DNA from: Allacma fusca
Taxonomy: Eukaryota > Arthropoda > Collembola > Symphypleona > Sminthuridae
NCBI GenBank assembly: GCA_947179485.1
Contig: OX359245.1
Location: 55,601,067-55,665,066, forward strand
DNA length: 64,000 bases
Direction: 5' to 3'
The number at the start of each line of letters is the position of its first letter. The first letter of the stretch is position 1. This document shows positions 44,590 to 55,424 of this stretch, piece by piece. The translations under genes and the position numbers were made by a program. The notes beneath the pieces were generated by a model. It ran no database searches and was not told the origin of the DNA. It saw nothing but the letters and a program-made list of their open reading frames with translations.

Positions 44590-45571
44590 ATCAAAGGGAC
44601 GTACTGAAATCCAAATCATGACTGCTTGGATTGTCATTGTCCAAAACCTCATCGATTACTAAAATTTCTTAAATATACATTAGTACGATAATAAAATTCA
44701 GAGGAGATCATAAAATTATCTTAGATTCTTCTTCATAAGGCATCGTTTTTAATTATGTAAAACTTGTTTATCGTTGTTTCATCATTTTTGTGATTACTGA
44801 GGAACCGATTTTCAGTGTAACGAATAAAATTTACAAGTTCTAATTATTGTAAAAGAAACTTACTTTCATTATAGTAAGTACACTTTCTATATAATGATTT
44901 CCAAGGGTAAAATCCTGCCACTTTATAATACGACCGTTATAACAATCTTAGTACATAAACTAGTTACATTTTAAAAAATTAAGGATTTTAAGATTTAATT
45001 AAAAATTGGAATATTATTTATTAGCCATGTCAACTTTGGAACCGAATTAGCAAGTTAAGGGTACTGCTGGTCATGAAGAAGATAAATAATCAGTAACTTG
45101 AGTCTACTTAATTTTTTTATAATCATTATAATCAATTTTGAAACTTCAAAGACATTCTTAAGTTTTTATTGGCGTACGGCTTATTTGCATATTGTGACGT
45201 GCAAATCTACATGTTTCCCTTATTTGTTAGTTTAATCTCAAAATCCAATATTTTAATACGAAAGAAAGCGGATTGCTGCTGGCAAAAAGGATCTCATTAT
45301 CAACGTCCACGTATCATTCATGTAACGAACAACACTCACAAGCTGACATGAACTTGCTCATTCAATTATTAAAATATCACCTTAATGAAAGAAATGACTT
45401 GCTAATTGCATCTCCGATATATGACAAAAAAACCAACATTTGTTAAAACCCGATCCCATAAACACCATCACACTAATACTTTAAACTTATTTGTGATTTC
45501 GTATGTATTTTCAGACGCGGAGATTGACACTAGATATTTAAAACCAATGACGATAATCAGTTTTCGAACAA
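44590..45571. repeat. Duplicated 3' flank of the intact receptor
   Basis: Collinear with 7150-8820 and uninterrupted at the sites corresponding to the 251-bp MITE. It runs to the gene end. There is no coding region apart from chance ORFs. Confidence 0.75.
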
Positions 45572-47650
45572 TTATCCCCTGACCGATATTCCAACAACAG
45601 GCCTTACTTGATGATTGGGAGGACGCTGAGGGAACGGAACTTTGGAAATTTGGACAGAAGAAACAAAACTACTAGTTTTATACATTAAGGTTGAACATTT
45701 ACTTCGAAACTTTCTGCTCAAGCATTTCATTCCCAACAACTCCCACAACTGACAAATTCCAGTAATACACAAAAATGCCAGAAGCATGACAAACATAACG
45801 CTGGTTTGCGTTATTGATAACTGTTCTGAAGTACCGTGTGAACGCTTCAATCTTTGTGACCCTTCATCTTTAAAATAATCTTCAAGCAGCATCACCCCCA
45901 ACATATCATGTATCAAATTATCAGTTAACTCATCAAATAATTCTATGACTCCCGTGGCAAGAAACTGATGTGCAATAGAATATAAAACAGCGGCATTTGG
46001 GTTATAAAATCTCCAAAACATAAGTGACATAGTATATGGTTTTAGACCCCGGAAGCAATACAGGCGGGGTTTTATTAAGTTTAAATGGGTCTCCACAGAC
46101 TTCACGAATTTGTTGCTTTCCAATCCGCACATTTTTTCTGTTCTCATTAGGAAATCATAATACCCCTTTTCTTTCGTATGACGAACTTGCGCTAGGATTT
46201 TCGTCCTATTCCGCAATCCATCAATGTAAGTTACATTTCCGGAGAAGTGGTGTTCGTTCAAGAAATACTCATTGGAATACGCTGAGGGTACAGCAGGCGT
46301 GTATTTGTTTTCAAATAATCCCTTAAAATTATCTATTCTTGCGGGTATTGATGGGTTAACCAGAAGACTCTCAATAGAGGCTGAATATACATTACTCAAT
46401 ATAATTGCAAAATAATTCCACAACGTTAGTAATAGGATCAATTTTGTTGACGTTCGTGGTTGAGAAACAAGAGTAGCAAGAGCTGTAAACACTGGGTGTT
46501 TTATCGACGCTTCCGACTTGATGACTAACGCCATCAAACAAACGGATAAAACAAGACAGATCCAGGTAGAAGCCTCAATCGGGCGAAAGAATGCAAGTGG
46601 ATTTATTTTCAAGCTCTGAGTGTCATTTACGAAATAGAAGAAATTATACTCCACATAACTTTCAAAAAAATTCATTGTATGTTTTCTAAGGGGTGATTGT
46701 GTTCCATAGCCACCGTGAATTCCTCCCATTTTCTTATCACCTATAGCCGTTCGGAAAACCCCTGTAGCGTTTAAAACCTTGCTCATTGAGGCGTAAATAA
46801 TAATAACTAAATCCTGAGATTGTGTTTTGTCCCCGAGTTTCCCGAGATCTCGGAAAGTCCAGCTCTGGATTCGTTGCTCCCAATTAGCTTCTTCTAACTC
46901 CTGCCCAGCAGGCTGACCAAGCATTAACATATGACGATTATAGTTGTAACTCCATTGGGATGATCGCTTAAGTTTTGCGTCGAATTCTAACCTTAAATTT
47001 GTGATATCGGTTCCAGGTATCAAATCATCGGTTGCTGTTCGCCTGAGACACAAAACCTGGGTAGCCGGGCAATACACATAAAGGACGAAGATGTTTTCGA
47101 TCTGTGTTGAGGCTGGGTACCATTCCACAAACAGCATGTTTTCAGGAAATGCAACAATTTTGTTTGTCAATTTCAGACGAACTTCTCTTTTAAATATGTC
47201 GAGTTCCATCACGTTGAAGTTCTTGTCTTTGGGGTACAGTAAAATAACGTAGTCTCGTTCTGGCTTTGAGGCAATGGAAATTTCGCCTGTGCTATTTCGC
47301 CAGTTTATAGTTTTGCCTTTTTTACCATTTCGTCGAACCATCTTCACAAGCAAATACAGTTTACAGTTACATTTGCCCAATTTTGTGTCTCCCGTTGTTG
47401 GTCGGATTTTATCTTCTGTAATAAGTACAACTGAATGAAGCATTCTGTGAGTTAGCTTTAAGACCGACCGTGCTTGGGTTTGTTCATTTCCTTGGTTCGT
47501 AGCATTAGGTGAAATCAAAATAGTTTTGCAAATGTTTAATGGAACCAAAATATGTGAAAGAAATATTGTTTGACGCTTAGAAGATACAATATTAAAAAGA
47601 GAACAAATTATAATCAGTGACGTAATACCCACACTAAAAATTCGCTCCAT
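45572..47650 (-). CDS. Ionotropic-receptor-like chemosensory channel (692 aa), intact
   Basis: ATG at 47650 begins MERIFSVGITSL, the start shared by the paralogues. Residues 1-24 are a signal peptide. The extracellular part to about residue 355 includes Cys-rich KCNCKLY and several N-glycosylation-like sites. The first membrane span is at about 360-378, a pore-like segment at 382-398 and a second span at about 401-420. VYSASIESLL follows at the position of the iGluR SYTANLAAF gate. The second ligand-binding lobe covers 435-605, the last span 616-638, and a basic cytoplasmic tail ends the protein. It is a single exon without breaks. Divergent ionotropic receptors act as odour, taste or thermal/humidity cation channels. 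The subtype is not identified. Confidence 0.85.
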   Translation of the reverse strand: MERIFSVGITSLIIICSLFNIVSSKRQTIFLSHILVPLNICKTILISPNATNQGNEQTQARSVLKLTHRMLHSVVLITEDKIRPTTGDTKLGKCNCKLYLLVKMVRRNGKKGKTINWRNSTGEISIASKPERDYVILLYPKDKNFNVMELDIFKREVRLKLTNKIVAFPENMLFVEWYPASTQIENIFVLYVYCPATQVLCLRRTATDDLIPGTDITNLRLEFDAKLKRSSQWSYNYNRHMLMLGQPAGQELEEANWEQRIQSWTFRDLGKLGDKTQSQDLVIIIYASMSKVLNATGVFRTAIGDKKMGGIHGGYGTQSPLRKHTMNFFESYVEYNFFYFVNDTQSLKINPLAFFRPIEASTWICLVLSVCLMALVIKSEASIKHPVFTALATLVSQPRTSTKLILLLTLWNYFAIILSNVYSASIESLLVNPSIPARIDNFKGLFENKYTPAVPSAYSNEYFLNEHHFSGNVTYIDGLRNRTKILAQVRHTKEKGYYDFLMRTEKMCGLESNKFVKSVETHLNLIKPRLYCFRGLKPYTMSLMFWRFYNPNAAVLYSIAHQFLATGVIELFDELTDNLIHDMLGVMLLEDYFKDEGSQRLKRSHGTSEQLSITQTSVMFVMLLAFLCITGICQLWELLGMKCLSRKFRSKCSTLMYKTSSFVSSVQISKVPFPQRPPNHQVRPVVGISVRG

Positions 47651-49380
47651 GTTAAGTGGTATAAAAAGACAAAATCTTTATAGCTCCCGAGATTACTTTG
47701 GAGAAGCAGTAATATCCTGTTTTCCCCCAATAAATTCAATACACTATACTGGCTTGTTAAGTTTTGTCTATTTTTTCTTGTCCTTATGAGTCGATTAATT
47801 CAAATAAATGAAATCCAATACTAAAAATTATCTACACTAATACTTTTCAGGTCGAGTTTAGGTGAATATTGAGCATAAGCAAATCTAAATATTGCATGGA
47901 TATTTGTATTTGGTATCCAATGTGAAGGCACCGACACGCGGACAAATATACATATCTAAATGAAAATTTCTTGCATGTTTTGGGCATACCACTGGGAATT
48001 ACATTATGGTTTTGCATAAATCAGACAGCGTTTTGCTTACTCCAGCTGTATAATTATATTAAAGTATTGCGAATATTTAATGCACTGGTTTCATTTAACT
48101 GGTGTTCCCATTATATTGGCATCATTAAATCATATCCAGGATATTAGTATCATATAGTGGCATCTCTATATATTGACAGATAATTATCATGTATTTTCAA
48201 TCAATATCTTAAAAAACCACTGCAATTAGTACTACCATGAACGATCGCTGGTTGGTTGTATTAGTTTTGGATTATATGTAGCTCATATATTGTGGGAGGG
48301 ATAGGGTAATAAAATATTTGTTGGTATGTTTATTAAGTGCTGATGTATTTCTGGGGATGTCGTTATTACATGCAATTATTGATGTTCCCCAGGTTGAAAA
48401 TTTGTTCAAGGTCCAAGGAAACAATGGTTTCTTGGAGATCATCTCCAATCACTGTGAAATGGCTGAGCATACTATTATTATATACAATTCCTTTGTTTTT
48501 CGGAATTTTTTAAATCAACATTTGTTTTTTCAGTATTTGACTATATACATTTTAACATTCGGTTTTTATTCTGCATGTTAATTAATTTGGAACGCAGCCC
48601 GTGTAATCTTAACCTAACTTGCATAATCCAGAGAGAAGAGAAAGCAAGATAACATAGAAGATTCTATCCCACGAAGAACCGAGGGTGCACTGTCTAGCTA
48701 CGGCAGAGGTATACCCATCCCGAATCATTTTGCATGTTAATTAATTAAGGATGCAGCCCGTTTAATCTCAGGCTAACTTGCATAATCCAGGGAGAAGAGA
48801 AAGCTATGTAGCATAGAAGATTGTATCCCGCAAATAACCGAGGGTGCTCTGTGAAGCTAACCCAGAGGTACGCCTATCCCGAATCATCTCGTTGATCCAC
48901 TAAAGATGAGGTGAGTATTAAGTGAATGCTAGTTAGTAGTACATTCCACCAAATCCTACATCCATCTAACTCCTCTCACCTCCGATACAGCCGGGTCCTG
49001 GGGCTTTGAAACCATTCCTCAACTCTGCTCCTTTACATTGCATTCTAAAGCAAAATTGTTTCACATCTAAAAATTCACAAGAGCGCACTATAAGTTTATG
49101 TGATGAAAAACTAGGTATTCTAGGGTTTCTAGTTATTCTGCAATAATCTTCCTGGTAAATTCGTAAAAACAGTTAAGTAATATTTTTAGACATAATTAAC
49201 TGAAATAGGATTTACTAGATTATTTAATGGAACAGCTCAAATGAAATTGCAGATCTAAATTATTTTGAGTTGTTGATTTGTTAATGTAATTTGTTAAAAC
49301 AATATAGGAAAATAAGTATTTAAATTCTTTAGACATTATTCTGAATTTCTTGTTAAAATATCTTAAATTTAACTTTAAGT
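47651..49380. repeat. Duplicated 5' flank of the receptor unit (copy 3)
   Basis: Matches 40-2110 and 10960-12230 in order, including the decayed 60-codon ORF near 47880-48060. A segment of about 120 bp recurs inside it: the GCAGCCCG ... CTAACTTGCATAATCC stretch appears near 48594 and again near 48752. No gene is supported. Confidence 0.75.
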
Positions 49381-50079
49381 AGAAGATGTTCGTTGAAAAC
49401 AGGCCATTTAAAAAATAAGACTGAACAAAAAAATGCCACCTAAATAAAATCGGCCTGACAAAATGCCATCGAAAATAAGGCCAGCAAAAATAAATCAGAC
49501 AAAATCAAGCCACCATCACGTGCACTTGTAACATTGCTTAAACTACCATTGTCCTTATATTTATTAAAATAAGGGCAGTAGAAAGTTGCATGTTGGTCGC
49601 CACTATTGAAGAACCTGTTAATATTATCTACGTTGCGTCAAAATGTGGACAAAACTCCAAAGTAAAATTTAGTAACTAATCTAAACGATGCACTACAGAC
49701 TGAAAACAACATCCAGATCGCATGAATAATAAAAACATGCTGAGCACAAATAAAATTTGGATTGCCAGTTCGTTTTTAACTGGAAATGTCAGGGCATCAT
49801 AAGTTTTATTAAATTTGGCGATTTTTAAACTCTAAAACCGTTATTGTACATTCTAGTTAATGTATACTTAAGTGAACATTTCTTAACTAGATCCAGATAA
49901 CCACCAAACTTGGCTATTTCTTTTCATGACGAACTAATCGCAACATTACTGTTCCACTAAATACATATAAAATCTAAATTTGATGCTAGACACGTTTCAA
50001 CACACGACGTAAATTCATGTTGAACTTGATATCTACTCTGACGCTTCCATTAGAAACTAAAAATAGAACTCCTGATGTT
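49381..50079. other. Unassigned interval
   Basis: AT-rich. Near 49430-49510 short words such as AAAATGCCA and AATAAGGCCA recur. No gene or element end is recognised. Confidence 0.4.
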
Positions 50080-51780
50080 TCACCTTTCTTCTGAATCACT
50101 ACTGGTTTTTCGTTGCACCCTCTCGACAATTTGTAGTGCTCTGAGTTTGTCTTCAGAAGTTAAATACTCTGATTGCAAGTGCTGCCTTTGTTTCCTCGAA
50201 TTTACTTGTATTTCTGAAAGCTGACATTCTTTTTCAAGTTGATGAGTGGTTATTTTAAAGGATTTATTAAATTTATTAAATTTTATTAAAAGTAAAAAAG
50301 ATCTTTTACGAAACATTTTTGACGTTCTCATGGGGGCGTCTTCGTCAGAGTTTGAACGATTTATCTCCCTGGAGTCACGTACAGTTACTACTGAACTACT
50401 TGACTGAACGGTTTGCAGATCAAGGGGTCCAACCCGGGAACTTGTAGCCGGTAATCCAGAACCACCATACTGGTCGGTGTGCAGTTCAGGTGTTTCGTTC
50501 CTGGCATTACCGTTTAGAACTCCACAACCACCTGACTGGTACGTGTGCAGTTCAGGTGGTTCACAATGGGCATTAGTTATTACTACTGTAGAACCACCTG
50601 ACGGTTAGTTGTGCAGATCAGGTGGTTCAGTTCCAAGGTGATTTGCTGACTTCTCATAGTTCGCACCTTCTTGTAATACTGAGGTCGCATCAGACAGTCT
50701 GGAATCATACCCTGGAAAGTGAGGTAAATATTGGCTCAATACGGTGTAATCCAAATTTAAAAAAATGAAGGTGGAGGGTACAACATATTGTTATGGTAAT
50801 AAATGTGGTACTGATGTATCAATTGCTGGAATCAAAGTTTTCTGAAACTGGCTGGTTAAAGAATGTATTGGATCTTCTGTGTTTGCCAGGGACGCCATGG
50901 TGATTTAAGTAATTGAGCGTGTTTCACTGCTGGTGAATTTTTGAACGATTTTGGTGTCGATGAAACTACAGATGTATCATTTGATGGCTGAGTTGCATAA
51001 ACTAATGTATCCACATTACCTGATTCAGGATGTCTATCAGCGTCAGATCTTAGAATCTCCACTTCAATGTCTTCAGAATTACTATCTTGAACATCCTTTG
51101 AATCAGGATCATCCGGACGAAGCTGGTGGTTTATCCAGATGTCCCGCTTTAGCTTGAGCAGAATCATCTTCTTGGTCGTCAAAATAATCATCGAAAGCAT
51201 AATAATTGGGCCATTCAACTCCTGCTGCAGCGTCAAAAACCCAAATACCAGTTTTTTTAAAACTATTGAAAGCACTGCTTCTCTTTGCTGCAGCGTTAAA
51301 CCCTGGACATATAATCTCTAGTATATCAGATATAACAGGCTTCTAACCCATGTAGTTAAAATACCAACGTGTCAACTCCTGCTTGTAATGTTTCTTCAAA
51401 GGGGAAAACCCAATATCCAGTGGTTGAATTTTGGGTGTTGAATGAGGAGGAAGGGACAGTAGCTCAATAAAATGATAATGGCAATATTGAACTACATCGA
51501 GGAGTGGTTGTCAAGAACAAGCGGAACTGGTGTTTGTTCTGATGTACATAGCAGCTATGTTGCATCCTCTCATTGTTCATTTGAATGTTGAATCCTCCGG
51601 TACGTTTGTCATGTCAACGTTCCCACAATTTTGGGAAAATGTAAACAGTGAAGGAATGCACCTTCCAATAACAATAACACAACAAAACCTTGTGCAAAGC
51701 GAACCTCGTTCAGCAGCAACCAATACGGACACGTTCCTGCAACCGCGCTGTGCTATTTGCTTTGGTGTTTGACTGAAATG
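50080..51780 (-). pseudogene. pogo/Tigger-like DDE transposase, decayed
   Basis: The middle shows the DDE_1 core in more than one frame: NVSVLVAAERGSL near 51700, a DNHSS segment near 51510, LPPHSTPKIQPLDIGF near 51430 and FKKTGIW near 51250. Frameshifts and stops separate them; the first catalytic Asp region is not readable. A long C-terminal part is open from about 50640 to a stop at 50080 apart from one TAA. It contains a threefold repeat around PPELHTYQSGG and ends TSSDSEER. pogo-type enzymes cut and paste DNA at TA sites. TIRs were not found. Confidence 0.7.
50455..50640. repeat. Three imperfect repeats of about 65-70 bp in the pogo-like tail
   Basis: Units start near 50455, 50522 and 50588 with AACCACC ... 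TGTGCAGTTCAGGTG. On the minus strand they encode E(P/T)PELHT(Y/D)Q(S/Y)GG, conserved in frame, so expansion occurred while coding. Confidence 0.65.
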
Positions 51781-52293
51781 AAATTGTCTGGATATGCTCT
51801 TACATTAGCTCAAATATTGTTGAAAATGAATTCAAATTAAAAAGGTCATTACCAGCACAAGAGTTACCCTGGTACCGTTTACATTAAAAATAGTGTGTTC
51901 ATTGAAACCCTTCGCCAGAATATTTTCTTCCAAGATATTAAAGAATCTACACATTTTCCTTGAATAGCAAATACATAATTGAAAATACTCTCAAGCTTGT
52001 CTCGAAGTATGTCTAAGATTTGTCAGTATCTCAAGTTTATTATCTCAAAGTAAAATCGGGAATTTTGCCAAATAATGCTATATTCAAAATTCTTCAGCGA
52101 ACGTAAGGTAACAGGTACGTGAATCTTGTGCGTTTGTGTAGATTATAGTATAAACTAAAAAGTATAAACCCTAGATGCACAATATGTTCACTTAAAACGA
52201 ATTACCTTACCTCCTGGGTAATCTGTTTTCAGATTTTCAGTTGACAGAACTAATTGAACTAACGTTAACACCTTTGTGCCTTGAACTTTATAT
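51781..52293. other. Unassigned interval left of the long-TIR unit
   Basis: AT-rich, with no ORF of note and no recognised repeat. The N-terminal part of the pogo-like transposase would be expected here but is not readable. Confidence 0.35.
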
Positions 52294-52695
52294 GACACCT
52301 TACAAATAGGATCGACTACAACATTTCACCATGTCTGAATTTAGAACAAAATCATACTGAATCTCTTACTGATTACCCCAGGTTGGGGGAGTCGCATATT
52401 TCGAGGGTGGTCATACCCATAGCTCAGCAACGGTTGGTCTGATTGTGTTGCAGTTTTGTATACAGCTTCCTTACATGATTCTAATAGGGGTCCGTGTTGT
52501 CAGAAATCCGAAAATCGGAATTTTATTTTACCCGGGTATTTCTCGGTTTTTCGGATTTTGACATATTTGTTAGCATGTACATTCCTTAAATGCTTTGAGA
52601 GACCGCATTATCAAATTTTAATCGTTTCCTACTAATAATTTCGGAGATACAGACATGACCACTTTCTCATAGATGTTTCATAAATAATTACTTTC
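52294..52695 (+). repeat. Left long terminal inverted repeat
   Basis: Reads inward as GACACCTTACAAATAGG, a TTTCACCATGTCTGAATTTAG stretch, GGGGTCCGTGTTGTC, then CAGACATGACC. The right arm has the same order when reverse-complemented, with scattered substitutions and a few small gaps. Confidence 0.85.
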
Positions 52696-53131
52696 TGGCA
52701 CAATACAACTATTGTGGTTCATCCGATTCAACTAAACGTAGTCAAGTGAGTTACAAGATGGATATATTAAATTTCAAATATAAAAAATATGATACTGAAG
52801 TCTGGGTAAATCTTCGATTTTTGAGTTGTTAATGTAAGAAACCTGATACAAATGACCTTAAATTGAACATTTTTTGTGCCAATTTATCGATTTATATAGG
52901 TCAATCATTGTGCTATTATCAAACACTTGCAAATATTAATTTTTTACCTTACCCAAAATATCCAAAATAAAAATATTAGTCACTTTATGAACATCGCTCT
53001 ACGCACTAGACATGTTCATACGGTTTTTGTTTAAAATACCGTAATAACCGTTACCGTAAAGTGGAAAAACTCCGGTAATATTTTTAAGGTACGGTATCGT
53101 AAATTAATCCGATTATGGTAAAACACGAATA

Positions 53132-54465
53132 CAGAGGGTTATTCATTGTATTTCACTCACTTTTTATTTGCAAAATAAGACAACGCGTTTTATGTAAATG
53201 TGTTACATTGTCAATATGGTTACCGCGACTCTTCACTATTAGACCCGTTTAGACTGGTAGACCCGTTTAGACTGGTAGACCCGTTTGACCAGGCGAAGGT
53301 CATAAATGGCCCACTCCTCTCGTAGCACTTTCCAGACCCCTTCAATTGTCGATGGCATTCTTTTGAAAATGTTCCGTTTCAAGAATCCAAACCCCAGAAA
53401 ATCCATTGGACTTGCGTCGGGCGACTTCACCGTGATTTTGTGGTTCGGAATCAATGTGATTTCGAACTTTTTTCTTATGTCTTCAGCATACAGGCGGGTT
53501 GTTTTAGACGTATGCGATGATGCAGCGTCGTGGTGGATAAATACCCGCTTCATGTCGTCCCCCGGGTAGAATCGAAGTATTTCTCTTTCAACGTACTGCC
53601 TCAGTACGTTAGAAACATTGTACTCTGCGTTAATTTTGACATTTGAGGGCGCTCTGATGAGTGGTAACGTCCCCTGTCCGGTGATCCCGCCGACGACCAT
53701 GAATGTTGTGAAAACGTTGTCCTTGTCCACCACCCAATCTTGGGGAATTTGTCCTCCTTTGCTGATAAAGCAAATCTTCCGCTTTCCGTTGCAATTGTGT
53801 AGCCCAAAAAGTGCCTCATCCAGGGTGACCACAAATTCCGACTTTTGACCCGCCAAATGACTCTTATAAAACTATAATTATATGAGAGTCATTTATAAGT
53901 ATAATTAATCCGCCTGATGGCTTTGTGTCTCAAGGTTAGCTTATGTACACGGGGTTTTTTAACGGATATTCTTACCCAGACTTTTAATAAGCCTTTTTAT
54001 AGTGGACTGAGAAACCTTAAGCTGACGTGCCAACTCATTTTGCGTGGGCGGGTTCTCCTTGGAGGTCAGCAGCTTGACCTTTTGAATAATACGCGGTATA
54101 ACGATGCGAGGAGGACTTAACTTTATGGGCGATTTGAGCTCTTTACTCTTTGCTTCACGTTTCTTCCCTTCGTTTTTAATTATGTTAAGAACAGAACTTT
54201 GCGAAACACTAATATTTTTGACTTTAAGGCTTTTCACTATCTCCCGGGAGGTCAATCCCGCCGTGGAAAACGCTAAAACCATGCCCTCAACTTTCGGATC
54301 GAATAACTTTGGCATTGTTAAACGTAGGAGAATAAAATAAATGCCATTCTCCACGTGAACTATATATGTACCTACCGTTTGTCATGTTTACCGCCTAAAT
54401 ATTGCAAATAGTTATTGCGTTATGGCGAGCCATAGAGTGAGTAAAATACAATGAATAACTCTCTG
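53132..54465 (-). mobile_element. Tc1/mariner element, DD41D type (1334 bp)
   Basis: TIRs of at least 29 bp, starting CAGAGGGTTATTCATTG (left) and CAGAGAGTTATTCATTG (right, reversed), match at 27 of 29 positions. A TA lies at each side (53130-53131, 54466-54467). The length and TA duplication are typical. One transposase gene fills it, with frameshifts. Confidence 0.92.
53239..54315 (-). pseudogene. DD41D (rosa-like) mariner transposase, two frameshifts
   Basis: ATG at 54315 (MPKLFDP). Two helix-turn-helix segments follow: LTSREIVKSLKVKNISVSQ and a PTQNELARQLKVSQSTIKRL region. The frame ends at 53959; coding signal shifts frame at an A-run, runs to about 53880, then returns to the first frame. 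The catalytic domain has Asp in VVTLDEALF, in FIHHDAASSH and in SPDASPMDF, the last two separated by 41 residues. That spacing defines the DD41D group. The C-terminus carries an in-frame repeat, KRVYQS, from an 18-bp duplication at 53241-53292. Confidence 0.85.
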
Positions 54466-55424
54466 TATAAGTCGATTTTTATGGTATGTGTGTAAAAATA
54501 TGAAGTAACGAATCCAACATCAGCTATTCAACAATCAGTTTAGCGTCTTTGATGTCAATTAATGTGAGAGTATTAAATGTGCAGAAATTTTTTATAAAAT
54601 AAGCTAGCTTGAAAAAAATCTAATTTCCTTTTTTACATTCAAATGAAAAGATATAGAAAACGATACTGAATTCTTCGATCTATCTTCTAGTAAGTTTTCC
54701 TAAACTAAAGCTTTACTGAATTCGGTCGTACTTATATTAATTTAGGAAGTGACTTCCCATTTCTTTCTCATAACAGTTGAAGTGCCATCATGCCGTCAGA
54801 CCGACTCAAAAAATGACTCCAAACACTTGAATTACTAGACGCACGATTTCATTTTGATTCTAAATAATCAGTTCGATTAAGTTTTGTTTCATATTGACAC
54901 TACACACAATCTTTATTTTCGAACGAATTCCTTTCATTTTTGAGTTTAACTCTTTAAAATGAAAATTCGAGTGTGTAACATCACAATTTTGCGAGCCTTC
55001 CGCTGGACTGACGATATTGTATGGAGTTACGATGTCGCTTCAAAAAGCCGAGAATTATCTTACCTAAACCGTACCTAAATTGTTTACGGTAATTATGGTA
55101 TTACTGACTACGATACCGTAGTTGACATGTCTAGTTCATACCGAAACTAGCTTGTGGAACTGTACTAAATTAATTAGTTTTTTCCTTTTTGCCAGAAGGT
55201 CTTGAATTTTGATAAACTCGTCATTGTCAATGGCAAGAAGGCAAAGTTGGCACCTGAATCTTGGAAAGAACACATTGGGGGTTAAAATTCTCAATGTTTT
55301 GAGAGTACCACGCAAACATATTGTTTGCGCTTGTCTTCATTAGTTGAGCTTCTATGTTTTCAATGTCGTCCTTACCTTCTCAAGTTTTGATTTCCCTAAT
55401 AATTCCAATGAAAAATTAGTTCCG

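Larger units (their letters stand above)
53005..55135. mobile_element. TIR element with ACCGTA-rich ends, split by a mariner insertion
   Basis: ACTAGACATGT at 53005-53015 is mirrored by ACATGTCTAGT at 55125-55135. Both ends continue in degenerate ACCGTA/TACGGT words (53016-53120 and 55060-55120). Removing the nested mariner leaves about 795 bp, similar in size and layout to the hAT-like elements at 2604 and 13645. No target duplication is evident. Confidence 0.6.
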
